From the NCBI GenBank assembly GCA_021852345.1, contig JAJZNL010000054.1, positions 1 through 40,228 of the forward strand: 40,228 nt of DNA. The letters run 5' to 3'. Below, one piece after another: positions 27,605-36,700 of this stretch. The notes beneath the pieces are model-generated. The model had not been told where the DNA came from. It searched no databases and worked only from the letters and a program-made list of their open reading frames with translations. The DNA is from Actinomycetes bacterium (GTDB taxonomy: Bacteria; Actinomycetota; Acidimicrobiia; Acidimicrobiales; JABEUL01). A program made the translations under genes and the position numbers. Within the stretch, counting starts at the first letter, position 1; the number at the start of each line of letters is the position of its first letter.

Positions 27605-28477
27605 ATGACAAATCAATCCGAATCTGATATTAATAAGGTTGCAGAAGATGCTGTAAATGTCGTTAGGCGAGGATCTGACGTTGTACCTTTACCGGTTCAG
27701 GATTTAGTATTGGCGATGTCAAAGCATGTAGCAAATTTAAAAGCCGCGCTTCAGTTGCTTGAAGGTAGGATGGAACTTCGAGATAGCTTAGCCGACGCAC
27801 AAGCTTCCGCTCTTAAAGAGCCACTTCTCGAATTGCATACAACCCTCGAAAAAATTGTCGACACAGACTGGGGGATACGACGTGGCGACAGAGCTGTATT
27901 CTCGGGTGCTGTTGCACTTGAAGTCGAAAGAGTGAGTCGGGTAATAACGGCTGTGGATCAATGGCATGCAGTCCAAACTGATCCGGCTTTTGTTTTTGAA
28001 CGTGAAATTTTGGAACGTGCATTCTTATCTGAAATTATTCATAAAGTTATTGACGAATTGGCTAAAGACGTTGGTAATATTAATGTAGAAGTCAAGATTG
28101 ATGAAGACCTTCAAGTCACTACTTCTGTCGAGCGTTTGGCAGTGGCCGTTTCAGCGCTTGTCGAAAATGCGATTAAATTTTCACAGAACAAGGGGGTTAG
28201 CGTTGAGGCTGGGTTAAATGAAGATGATGAACTTTGGATAGATATCGTAGATAACGGTCCCGGTCTTATGGGTAAGGATCCGAATGATTTATGGAAAGCC
28301 CTATCTCAACGTGACGGTGCTGATACCCAGCAAAATAAGGACGGTTTGAGCATTGGCCTTTATATGGCCAGAATTATGGTTCAGTCTTTAAACGGTGTTA
28401 TTGAGCTAACCGATGTCGATTCTGGCGGACTTTGTGCAAGTATATTTTTGCCACAAAGACGGACAGGAGATATTTAG
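27605..28477 (+). CDS. Soluble histidine-kinase-type ATPase protein, second of a tandem pair
   Basis: 290 residues, paralog of the previous gene over its whole length. Shared N-terminal positions include His41 in KHVANLKAA, LLEGRMELRDSLADAQASAL (the other has VLEGKISLRNSLAEVQAEAL), and later a W...TDP...RE-x-L block (W120 to about L137). The ATPase part has N-box LVENAIKFSQ (N188), G1 DNGPG (216-220) and a G2 box GLSIGLYMARIM (247-258) that keeps its key glycines. The two copies diverge strongly between the conserved blocks, so the duplication is old. No membrane helix. An exact 20-bp palindrome lies 31 bp after the stop. Function as for the first copy is inferred; heterodimer formation is plausible. 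Confidence 0.8.
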   Translation: MTNQSESDINKVAEDAVNVVRRGSDVVPLPVQDLVLAMSKHVANLKAALQLLEGRMELRDSLADAQASALKEPLLELHTTLEKIVDTDWGIRRGDRAVFSGAVALEVERVSRVITAVDQWHAVQTDPAFVFEREILERAFLSEIIHKVIDELAKDVGNINVEVKIDEDLQVTTSVERLAVAVSALVENAIKFSQNKGVSVEAGLNEDDELWIDIVDNGPGLMGKDPNDLWKALSQRDGADTQQNKDGLSIGLYMARIMVQSLNGVIELTDVDSGGLCASIFLPQRRTGDI

Positions 28478-28961
28478 AAAACTATATTAAGGTTGATCGT
28501 TGGACGTCTTGAAATTTTAAAATTTCAAAGTAATTCGTTAATGAATAGCAATCAAGGAATTCATAAACTCAACCAATTGAACTGACTCGAATTTTAATAT
28601 CTGTATCCAAATCTTAAATTGAAGGCTTGATTATAAAGCATTTTGAAATTCTGAATTAAACAAAATAAATCTTGCACATTTGTTTAAGAAGATATGCTTA
28701 ACGTTAGCTTTAATAAGAATTAAAAAGTAGAATGAGCATCGCAGTTGTCTTGAATTATCTTGAATTGTTGTTATCGGCGAAAGTAAATAGCAAGTTATCA
28801 ATTTGCGATGCGTTTATGTTTGGCTTAGGTCGTTTCTAATATTTAATAAGATTAAATCCATATTTGTTAGTATGTTACGCTAATCTTTTATTTACAATAT
28901 GTAATAATAGTTGTATCTAATTGACATTAGATACAGTGGGTGTTGCCGTCATCTTAGATTT
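28478..28961. other. 484-bp AT-rich gap with a 20-bp palindrome
   Basis: It holds the palindrome at 28509-28528 and short direct repeats (TCTTGAATT twice near 28748-28766). The next gene could be extended to a TTG at 28911, but the ATG at 28962 starts the protein just before its FAD motif. No other gene seen. Confidence 0.45.
28509..28528. promoter_or_regulatory. Perfect 20-bp palindrome after the twin ATPase genes
   Basis: TTGAAATTTTAAAATTTCAA equals its own reverse complement. It begins 31 bp after the stop of the second ATPase gene. It has no loop and no T-run after it, so it looks more like a protein binding site or cruciform than a classic terminator. AT-rich background raises the chance of such a dyad, but 20 exact bases is long. 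Confidence 0.5.
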
Positions 28962-30449
28962 ATGTCCGAAAAAAATATAACAACAACGATTAAAGTAGCT
29001 ATCGCTGGCGCTGGACCGGCGGGTTTGACTGCGGCTTATGAACTTGCCAAGCGTAATGTCGAATCAATAATTATTGAATCCGACAGTGTTCCAGGAGGGC
29101 TATCTAGAACCGAGTTGGCAGACAATTGGCGATTTGACATCGGAGGACATCGGTTTTTTACAAAAGTGAAAGAGGTCGAAAATTTCTGGCATGAAATCTT
29201 GCCTGGTTCTGAAGATTTAAAATCACGGCCTCGATTGAGCAGAATCTATTACGAGGGAAAATTCTTTGACTATCCACTTCAACCCTTTAAAGCACTTAAG
29301 ACCTTGGGGATATTTGAAAGCATAAAGTGCCTGCTGTCATTTGTTGTCGTAAAATTTAAACCACCTAAAGATCTTTCGAATTATGAGAATTATGTTGCAC
29401 ATAAATTCGGTTGGCGTTTGTATCGAACGTTTTTTAAATCGTACACCGAAAAGGTTTGGGGTATAGATGCTAGTTTGATACAGGCTGATTGGGCGGCTCA
29501 ACGCATCAAGAATTTGTCAATAGGAAACTTAATATTGCACTCAATTCCTTTTAAAAAAAACAAAACGGGAGTAACTTCGCTTATCGAAGAATTTTTGTAT
29601 CCGAAATTCGGGCCCGGTCAAATGTGGGAGACAACTTTAGATAAAGCATTGAAAATGGGTGCAGCCATTAAATTTAATAATAAAGTGGTTAGGATAACCA
29701 AAGAGGCAAATCGTGCCGTTAGCGTTACGATCAAAAACGCCGACGGGGAAGAACTGAATATCGACATTGATTACTTTATATCATCAATGCCTCTTAGGGA
29801 CTTGGTGCTTGCAATCCAACCATCCATACCCAGTAAAGTAGTCGATGCTGCTAAACAGCTTACTTTCAGAGATCATCTTCTGGTGGCGTTGGTGGTAAAT
29901 GACCCCGAACCATTTCCCGATAACTGGATTTATATTCATTATCCGAAGGTAAAAGTCGGACGAATTCAAAATTACGGAGCTTGGTCGCCGGATATGGTCA
30001 AAGCCGGTACTACCTGTTTGGGCATGGAGTATTTCGTAAATCAAGGCGATGAACTTTGGTCTAAAAGCGAAATGGAACTGATAGAGATGGCAAAAAGAGA
30101 ATTGGCTGAGTTGGAGCTTGTTGATTCGAATTTAGTAGATCACGGTTATGTTGTTAAGATGCCTAATGCGTATCCTGTATATAACCTTGAATACAAGGCC
30201 AATGTGGATTTAATTAAAAATTGGTTGAATGAGAACCTGATCAACGTATTCCCGGTTGGACGCAACGGTATGCACCGTTACAATAATCAGGATCATTCAA
30301 TGTATACTGCTATGTTGGCGGTAGATAATATTTTTGGTGCTCGAAATGATATTTGGTCAGTTAACGTTGATTCTGATTATCATGAGATCAAGCAGACGGA
30401 TTCAAAATCGCATGATCGGACTGCTCCAATATTTTTGTCCAACGGGTAG
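28962..30449 (+). CDS. FAD-dependent oxidoreductase (PRK07208/protoporphyrinogen-oxidase-like) of a glycan locus
   Basis: 495 residues from ATG 28962; a TTG at 28911 would add 17 residues of unlikely sequence. The Rossmann motif VAIAGAGPAGLTAAYEL starts at about residue 12, followed by an acidic strand end (IIIESD) and PGGLSRTE. A conserved DIGGHRFFTK lies near 62. This set matches a flavoprotein family often labelled protoporphyrinogen-oxidase-like or UDP-galactopyranose-mutase-like (PRK07208) and found in polysaccharide clusters. The late NGMHRYNNQDHSMYTA motif is also typical and probably contacts FAD. Its reaction is not settled; a sugar-nucleotide or lipid-linked sugar substrate is inferred from the methyltransferase and glycosyltransferase genes that follow. 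Confidence 0.85.
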   Translation: MSEKNITTTIKVAIAGAGPAGLTAAYELAKRNVESIIIESDSVPGGLSRTELADNWRFDIGGHRFFTKVKEVENFWHEILPGSEDLKSRPRLSRIYYEGKFFDYPLQPFKALKTLGIFESIKCLLSFVVVKFKPPKDLSNYENYVAHKFGWRLYRTFFKSYTEKVWGIDASLIQADWAAQRIKNLSIGNLILHSIPFKKNKTGVTSLIEEFLYPKFGPGQMWETTLDKALKMGAAIKFNNKVVRITKEANRAVSVTIKNADGEELNIDIDYFISSMPLRDLVLAIQPSIPSKVVDAAKQLTFRDHLLVALVVNDPEPFPDNWIYIHYPKVKVGRIQNYGAWSPDMVKAGTTCLGMEYFVNQGDELWSKSEMELIEMAKRELAELELVDSNLVDHGYVVKMPNAYPVYNLEYKANVDLIKNWLNENLINVFPVGRNGMHRYNNQDHSMYTAMLAVDNIFGARNDIWSVNVDSDYHEIKQTDSKSHDRTAPIFLSNG

Positions 30450-30526
30450 CCTAGACTCTTTTGGACAATAAAAGAATTGTTTTCAAATAAAATAAATAAA
30501 CGAATGACTTTAAGGAATTATTTACC

Positions 30527-31267
30527 ATGGGAACTCAAATATATAAAAATCCGAGAAATTTGGCTAACACATTAAAGCTATTGAGTTATTTTAGGATGGA
30601 ACAGTCCGACCCTGATTCATTTTATGGGTATCTGGCTTTAGACGGCATTCGATTGCTGAGTTCGTACGTTTCTGTTAAAGATAAAACGGTACTCGATATT
30701 GGTGGCGGAGCGGGTTATTTTAGTGCTGCATTTAAGGCCAACGGGGCAAAATGTTTTGTTTTAGAACCCTTTTGGGATGAATTATTTTGGCGGGGAAAGC
30801 CTCCAGAGAATTCCATGCAAGCTGACGGTTACAGCATTCCCTTTCGAGATAATTCAATCGATATCACATTTTCTTCAAATGTATTAGAACATGTTTCTGA
30901 CCCGAAGCGATTCATAAACGAAATGATAAGAGTGACCAAACCCAGTGGAATTGTATTTTTCTGCTTTACGGGATGGTATTCTCCTTGGGGAGGTCACGAG
31001 ACCTCGCCTTGGCACTATTTGGGCGGTGATTATGCAAAAAACTTGTACGAAAAAAAATACCGGAAAAAAGTAAAGAACTGTTACGGTGAATCTTTGTTTA
31101 AGATAAAAATTACCGATACTATGAAAATGACTTTTGAATTAGAAAATGTCGATATTTTGGATATGCGTCCTAGATATTATCCGAAATGGGCAAAAGTCAT
31201 TCTTAAGGCACCAGTTATAAATGAAGTAGTTACATGGAATTTGGCTGTGGTATTAAGGCGAAGATAG
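30527..31267 (+). CDS. Class I SAM-dependent methyltransferase
   Basis: 246 residues. The SAM-binding motif I is VLDIGGGAGYF (55-65), the acidic residue after strand 2 is in VLEPFWDE, and the post-motif SSNVLEHVSDPKRFINEMIRVTKPSG matches Methyltransf_11 proteins. A tryptophan- and histidine-rich segment (WYSPWGGHETSPWHYLGGD) follows and may shape the acceptor site. Its stop abuts the ATG of the GT4 gene with no gap, so the two are translated as a pair. The likely role is methylation of a sugar, lipid carrier or glycolipid in an envelope pathway. A similar methyltransferase-glycosyltransferase pair exists in mycobacteria (Rv0224c/Rv0225 region, from memory), which would fit but needs an alignment. 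Confidence 0.88.
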   Translation: MGTQIYKNPRNLANTLKLLSYFRMEQSDPDSFYGYLALDGIRLLSSYVSVKDKTVLDIGGGAGYFSAAFKANGAKCFVLEPFWDELFWRGKPPENSMQADGYSIPFRDNSIDITFSSNVLEHVSDPKRFINEMIRVTKPSGIVFFCFTGWYSPWGGHETSPWHYLGGDYAKNLYEKKYRKKVKNCYGESLFKIKITDTMKMTFELENVDILDMRPRYYPKWAKVILKAPVINEVVTWNLAVVLRRR

Positions 31268-32437
31268 ATGACCGATACCGACTATTATGAACTTGCAAAC
31301 AGAATTAATCTGAAGTCTGTCCATGTACTGGGTTGGAGGGACTTAGACGACGGGGAAGCTGGGGGCTCCGAATTGCATGCGCATGAAATTCTAAAGCGGT
31401 TCGCCGATCACGGCCTTACTGTGACGATGAGGACTTCGGTAGCGTACGGTCACTCGAAGTATGGGCAGAGGTCTGGATATCAAATAAGCAGAAAAGGTAG
31501 TCGATATACCGTATTTTTTAGAAGTGCCGCCAGCTGGTTGGCTCATGAGAATCAACGCAGCCAGGCATTAATAGAAATTTGGAATGGCATGCCTTTTTTT
31601 TCGCCGGTGTGGGCTAACGTTCCTAGATTGACAATAATTCACCACGTCCATGGCGAAATGTGGAGTCTGGTTTTTAAGAAAAATTTGGCCGCAGTTGGTA
31701 AAAATTTGGAGGAGCGTATAGCTCCGCTTTTTTATAAACGCGAATCGATATTGACGCCGTCAGAATCTACGGCAAACGAACTTGTTACCAAATTAAAACT
31801 GTCCGAAAGTAACATTCACGTGGTACATCCCGGTATTGATTCTAAGTTTTCGCCCGATTTCGAACAAAAGTCCAAAGATCCTCTGGTCATTTCGGTGGGA
31901 CGATTAGTTCCGGTAAAACGCCATTTAGATTTGATTAAGATTTTGGCCGAAGTTAAAGGTCGGGTCGATGCACTTAAGGTGGTAATAGCCGGCGATGGGT
32001 ATGAGCGCCAAAGTTTAATCGATTTTGTCACGGAAAATAAATATCAGGATTGGATAATGCTTCCTGGTAGGATTAGTGACACTGAGTTGGCATCTCTTTA
32101 TAGATCCGCTTCGCTGATCGTTTCTAATTCAATGAGGGAGGGGTGGGGATTGACGTTAGTTGAAGCCGCTGCTTGTGGCACACCCGCTGTTGCCACTGAG
32201 ATTGTAGGTCACAGAGATTCGATCAAAAATAAAGAGACGGGTTATTTGGTTAAAAGTGAGGCTGAATTTATTGATAAAGTCACTTACCTTTTAAGTGATG
32301 CTAACGAACTGAAAAGACTTTCACTGAATGCTACTAAAGTGACCGAAAGCTGTTCTTGGGATTTGGTTGCAGATAAAGCTATCGAACTATTGGTAAAGAA
32401 TTATATTCAAAAATATAAGTTAAATATTTCCCCGTAA
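31268..32437 (+). CDS. Family 4 glycosyltransferase (GT-B fold)
   Basis: 389 residues. The N-lobe opens with VHVLGWRDLDDGEAGGSELHA, a variant of the glycine-rich acceptor loop. The C-lobe starts near residue 205 with VISVGRLVPVKRHLDLI, the usual entry to the donor-binding domain. The EX7E motif is E291 and E299 (EGWGLTLVE), followed by AAACGTPAVAT. These define a retaining GT4 enzyme using a nucleotide sugar. No signal peptide or membrane helix, so it acts on the cytoplasmic side, probably on a lipid-linked acceptor. It starts directly after the methyltransferase stop and converges on the L,D-transpeptidase gene with 39 bp between stops, where a small hairpin (CCG-TAAAAA-CGG) occurs. Confidence 0.92.
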   Translation: MTDTDYYELANRINLKSVHVLGWRDLDDGEAGGSELHAHEILKRFADHGLTVTMRTSVAYGHSKYGQRSGYQISRKGSRYTVFFRSAASWLAHENQRSQALIEIWNGMPFFSPVWANVPRLTIIHHVHGEMWSLVFKKNLAAVGKNLEERIAPLFYKRESILTPSESTANELVTKLKLSESNIHVVHPGIDSKFSPDFEQKSKDPLVISVGRLVPVKRHLDLIKILAEVKGRVDALKVVIAGDGYERQSLIDFVTENKYQDWIMLPGRISDTELASLYRSASLIVSNSMREGWGLTLVEAAACGTPAVATEIVGHRDSIKNKETGYLVKSEAEFIDKVTYLLSDANELKRLSLNATKVTESCSWDLVADKAIELLVKNYIQKYKLNISP

Positions 32438-32476
32438 AAACGGAGCCAAATCAATAGTTAAAGTTGATTTGAATAT

Positions 32477-33580
32477 TTAATATATACTTACGAGTGTTCC
32501 GTAGGTGGTTAAATTAAATACGGTTTGGGCTGAAGAAAATGGCATTTCGACGCATCCGACACTTTGGGGAAAGCCGTAACTGGCGCGTATGAATCCATGG
32601 AGAGCGTCTCCGCCGTTGAAATAGCTTACCCAAGGTATATTTGGATCGTTATAGGGAGTCCCGTTTGGATTTACTCCCTTCATCGTTGTAGAGACATATC
32701 TAAGATAAACCGCAAAAGTCCCATCAGGAGTGGGAGCTGCGGCAATGCCAGTGTTTGCTAATGTGCTAAAAGCTATCTGACCATTGTGCCACACCTGTAC
32801 GGTTTCGGGCAATGCTTTTGAAACTGACACAAAGGAATATCCAAAAGGGTTGGTCTTATTTGCGGCAACGTCGTCTGCAAGCGATATCCATACCTGTTGA
32901 CCCGCTACTCCGTCAACTGATAGGCCGTTAAAGTACTCAAAAGACATAACGGCGGCTTTAGTCATCTCATTGTATACTCCTGGTTGCCAAAGTGCCTGTA
33001 GCCCAGCAGGAATGTTTGCGTACTGCCAAGCGAATGCTCCAGTTGTCGTGTTATAGGTTAAGGGCAAATACCCCAATAAAGCCAAATCTTGTTGCAACTG
33101 AATTGTCGGTCCCGAGGTTGTCGTAAAAGTTGTTATTTGTGTTTTTTGAAGTAGTTGCGAAGCAGCTCCTTCCATGCCTCCTGGACCGCCAGGAATTGTA
33201 AGAGTTACCGTAGTATAGGGCTGGAAAGACTGTTGCGGCGTAAATACAACTTCATCTGGGCTGACTTGAGACCAGCTACCCAGTATCATTGGCGATAACC
33301 ATGGCATAGGAGTTAAAGACGCAAGGGGGGCAGAAAACTGCACGGTTATAGTAGGATTTAATGATACGTTTATAGCACCTTGCGCAGGTGAAATAGATTC
33401 CACAGCTAATGGCGGAATGTGAAATTGAGGCGCATGAACTTGAGCTATAGCGCTACCGTTGGACTTCGAAACGGTAATCGATTCTGCGTTCGGAGAGTTG
33501 GTATTGAAACTTGCCGTCGTAAGCACGACCGCAATTAGCCCGAAGGAAATCGCCGTATATAAAAGAAGTTTTTTTAGCAT
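32477..33580 (-). CDS. L,D-transpeptidase (YkuD) with Ig-like and peptidoglycan-binding domains
   Basis: 367 residues. A hydrophobic helix near the start (about 5-24) is a signal peptide or anchor. A Big_5/Ig-like domain follows (about 60-155; ISPAQGAINVSLNPTITVQFS). Next is a PG_binding_1-like helical region (about 160-235; LQQDLALLGYL ... AVMSFEYFNGLSVDGVAGQQVW). The YkuD domain spans about 245-367, with His328 in LHGFIRAS and the SVGC motif, Ser340 and catalytic Cys343. Such enzymes make 3-3 crosslinks in peptidoglycan or attach proteins to it, outside the membrane. The protein ends almost directly after the catalytic domain, as usual. It is 160 bp downstream of the AftD-like gene on the same strand, so both envelope enzymes may be expressed together. 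Confidence 0.92.
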   Translation of the reverse strand: MLKKLLLYTAISFGLIAVVLTTASFNTNSPNAESITVSKSNGSAIAQVHAPQFHIPPLAVESISPAQGAINVSLNPTITVQFSAPLASLTPMPWLSPMILGSWSQVSPDEVVFTPQQSFQPYTTVTLTIPGGPGGMEGAASQLLQKTQITTFTTTSGPTIQLQQDLALLGYLPLTYNTTTGAFAWQYANIPAGLQALWQPGVYNEMTKAAVMSFEYFNGLSVDGVAGQQVWISLADDVAANKTNPFGYSFVSVSKALPETVQVWHNGQIAFSTLANTGIAAAPTPDGTFAVYLRYVSTTMKGVNPNGTPYNDPNIPWVSYFNGGDALHGFIRASYGFPQSVGCVEMPFSSAQTVFNLTTYGTLVSIY

Positions 33581-33740
33581 TTAACGTTTACAAATCGAAT
33601 TGTTTTATGATTTACAATTATAGTCGTATTTCTATTAAAAAACAGTTCAAATATTTTCCTAAAGTTCGTGTTAAATAATTTTATCGGGCGGTTAGTTGTT
33701 TTGTCAACAAATACGAATATAAAAATTAGCTATCAAATAA

Positions 33741-36700
33741 TTAAGAAAATTCGTCGCCAGATTTAGATTGTGGCTTTATTCGTCGCTCAAATAATTGATA
33801 AATAACCAAACTGATGACCGCAAACCAAGCCAAGAAGTTTGCCAATTCGTAGCTTGAAGGCCATCCATCACCGGCCACCGATCTATAGATCATTTGAGCT
33901 ATTGAAAGGTATAAGGTTACGGCCAGCATAGATGCAACCGACAATATGCCCAAGACCTTGTACGTCCTCGTAATTAAAATGCTGACTGCGGCAATGACCG
34001 ATGCACACAGGGCATAGAACCATGGCATAAACATAAAATCGGCAACCGTGATTGCAGTTACTAGTGAAAATAGAGTGGAAATATTAATTCTTCTAGATTT
34101 AATTTTATTTATTCTCAGCAGATCCGGCCGATATTCAAGTTTTATCGGCAGAATCTTGTTACGCCAATCATCGTGAGAAAGTTTTTTAGCAAAAATTGCC
34201 GCAGCAATTATTGCTAACAGGCAAAGTAAGAAAACGATGTAAGAGTAGTTGAGCCAAGTTTGGGGGTAGAAACTAAATGACGCAACATAGGAGTGTTTGC
34301 CAGGTGCTGGAGAAATCAACCAGGCATTTGCGTATCCGTCAATCAACTTAGAAGACCCCTTGACCGATTGTCCATTAAAACTCAGTGCCCATCCTTTGTC
34401 TTGAGATTGGCCCAAAACAAGCCAGAAGGGCTTTCCGTAACTGGTAATTTTTGCCTTAAAGTTCACCGCCGATGAAGAGATGACGGCGACAGAGGCGACC
34501 TGAGCGTTTGATTTTGGCGGTTGTAGCTGGCCGGGAGACAGTATGGGATTAGGTGATCCTCCTGGTTTGCTGTCAAGTTCGATGCTGTTTATATCGATAC
34601 CTGTTTGGCTCCCCGGGACTGTCTGTATTAAGTTATTTCCCGCATATAGGTTTGCTGCTGTTTGAGATGAGCTACATGCTACGTATGCCACGGGATTGCC
34701 GTCTAGGGCACTTTGCACGGATCCTATAAGCCTAATCGGTATCGATACTCCGTTAACTGAGATCAGATTATTCCAACAGGTATTTGGAAAAGTTTTAGGG
34801 ATCTGTGGCATCGTCACCTTGGGTATACCGACTTCAGCAATGCCGACAGGTAAGGTATAAAAAGGTTGGCTTGGAATATCCTTTCCGTAAAATGGTTGAA
34901 TGGAATTGACGGTCAATCGGATGTGCCTGCCGCTGATTGCAGGGAACTTAAAGTTAACGGTCACGGTACGTCCTTTGGGACCTTTTGAAACGATGGATGG
35001 TAAATTCAAAGTTCTGACACCCGATTCCGTGGAGATAGTGACTTCCTTGGGTACCGAATGGTATTTGTCTGCATTTACTGCAAAATTGATTTGATCAAAA
35101 GTTACGGTTTGAGGCGTATCGATTTCGACCCAGGATCCGATTTGCTGTGCATAACCGGACCCCGGCGACCAAGAGGTTTTAACATTGTTATCAAATGCGC
35201 TATAGGCTCTGGCCATCAAAAAACCTGGCAATCGTCCCGAGGAGTTGGCTACATATCCGTTACCGTTTTGAGGTGTTACGCCTATAACGGTATCGATGAC
35301 ATCATCGGGTGCATTTTGAGACAGTGCGACGAGCCCTGTTATGCTGAAGCTACGATTTGTCGGTAACCAAACTTGACGGGTAATGGTGTTTTCCGGGTTC
35401 CCTCTCGGCGGAAACGGTCCTACGGTCTGTCTGTTTAACAATATTGATAATCTGTTGTTAATGCTCGACGAACCCAGCGTGTTTAACATGTCAGTCGGAG
35501 TAGCTACGACTTCGTCCATGGTAACACCTGGAATATTCACCGTTGAAAAACCTACAGCGTCCGTTCCCGTAGCAGATCCTGTCGGCGCCGTAGCGTTTAT
35601 CGTAATTTTAAGGGATGTAAATGTTTGGCTAGGAAAGGTAAGTTTTTGACCTCCCACCGTTCTGGACAATGCGGAGAGTTGATAGCTTTGCGAATAACCG
35701 TCGCTGAAGTTCAAAGTTACGTTTGTTATTTTTTCAATCGGAGATCCTGTTAATACCTGCGATAAGTAAATGTAGTTGGTGGTGTCGGGATTTATGAGAT
35801 TGACGTCCCACCATTGACCTGGCGGATAAACCAGGGAAGAGTAAGACCAAGCCGTATCGGGGTTAGTGTCAAGTGCCATTGCCGGTCTTTCGTAGGGTTC
35901 GTAGGTTACCTGATTTCCGTAGACTGATGCATTTACCGCTTGAATTCCGTTTAAAACGGTAACCGTTTGAGAGTTAGGGCTGTTTGGGAATAGGTCGATA
36001 GGAGCATTTGAATAGTCTTGAGGATTGTTTGTTTGGGTAGCGGTTTCCGTGTACCCGTTTACATCTTGAATGGTTCCGTCCCAACGACGGGATTGTTTGC
36101 GGTTGGTATCGGTTAAAACTAACTCCGCATTTTTGGCAGCCATTGTTTTTAATAGGGTTTCATTTTTGGAGTTATCCGTAAAAGCTCCCGAATACAGAAC
36201 CGGCGCATTTGAATTTAATAGGCCAGCCGCTGCCGAGTTAACCAACCCGGTGCCACCACCGTCAACGATTATGGGATTTGAGGTTGATTCCGTCCTTATA
36301 AGTGGCCGTGCGTTTTTAACGTTAAAAACAGCGATCGGAGGAGGCCATGGCAGATTTGAATTTTGTGCCAAAGATTGTTCGCCGTATACAAGTTTTTCGT
36401 TTTTAGGCGGAACATTTGGAACTGGTTTGCCGAAAGGTATCGGTTTGCTTAACCCCGCAGGAATCGGGGTTAATTGAGACCAAAGTTGCCTTGGGTTCGG
36501 AAGATCATAATCTTCATAGGCCAGATCCGATTGTATCAATAAGTTTCCTGCACTTATTAGTCTGGCCAAAGGGGCCAATGTAGTCGGATTCATGGTTTCT
36601 TCCTGAAACGGTTGATCAATGGCGGTCATTAAATCGAGGCTGGGGTTGGTACCGTGCGGCAATTGCACTCTTTCGGCAGTCTGACGAGTCGTTAGGCCTG

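Noticed and set aside
28911..28961. TTG-initiated N-terminal extension of the FAD oxidoreductase
   Set aside because: The added 17 residues lack family features, while ATG 28962 puts the protein start just before the Rossmann motif as in relatives.
36070..36477. 135-codon plus-strand frame opposite the AftD-like gene
   Set aside because: Shadow of the strongly supported coding frame on the other strand.
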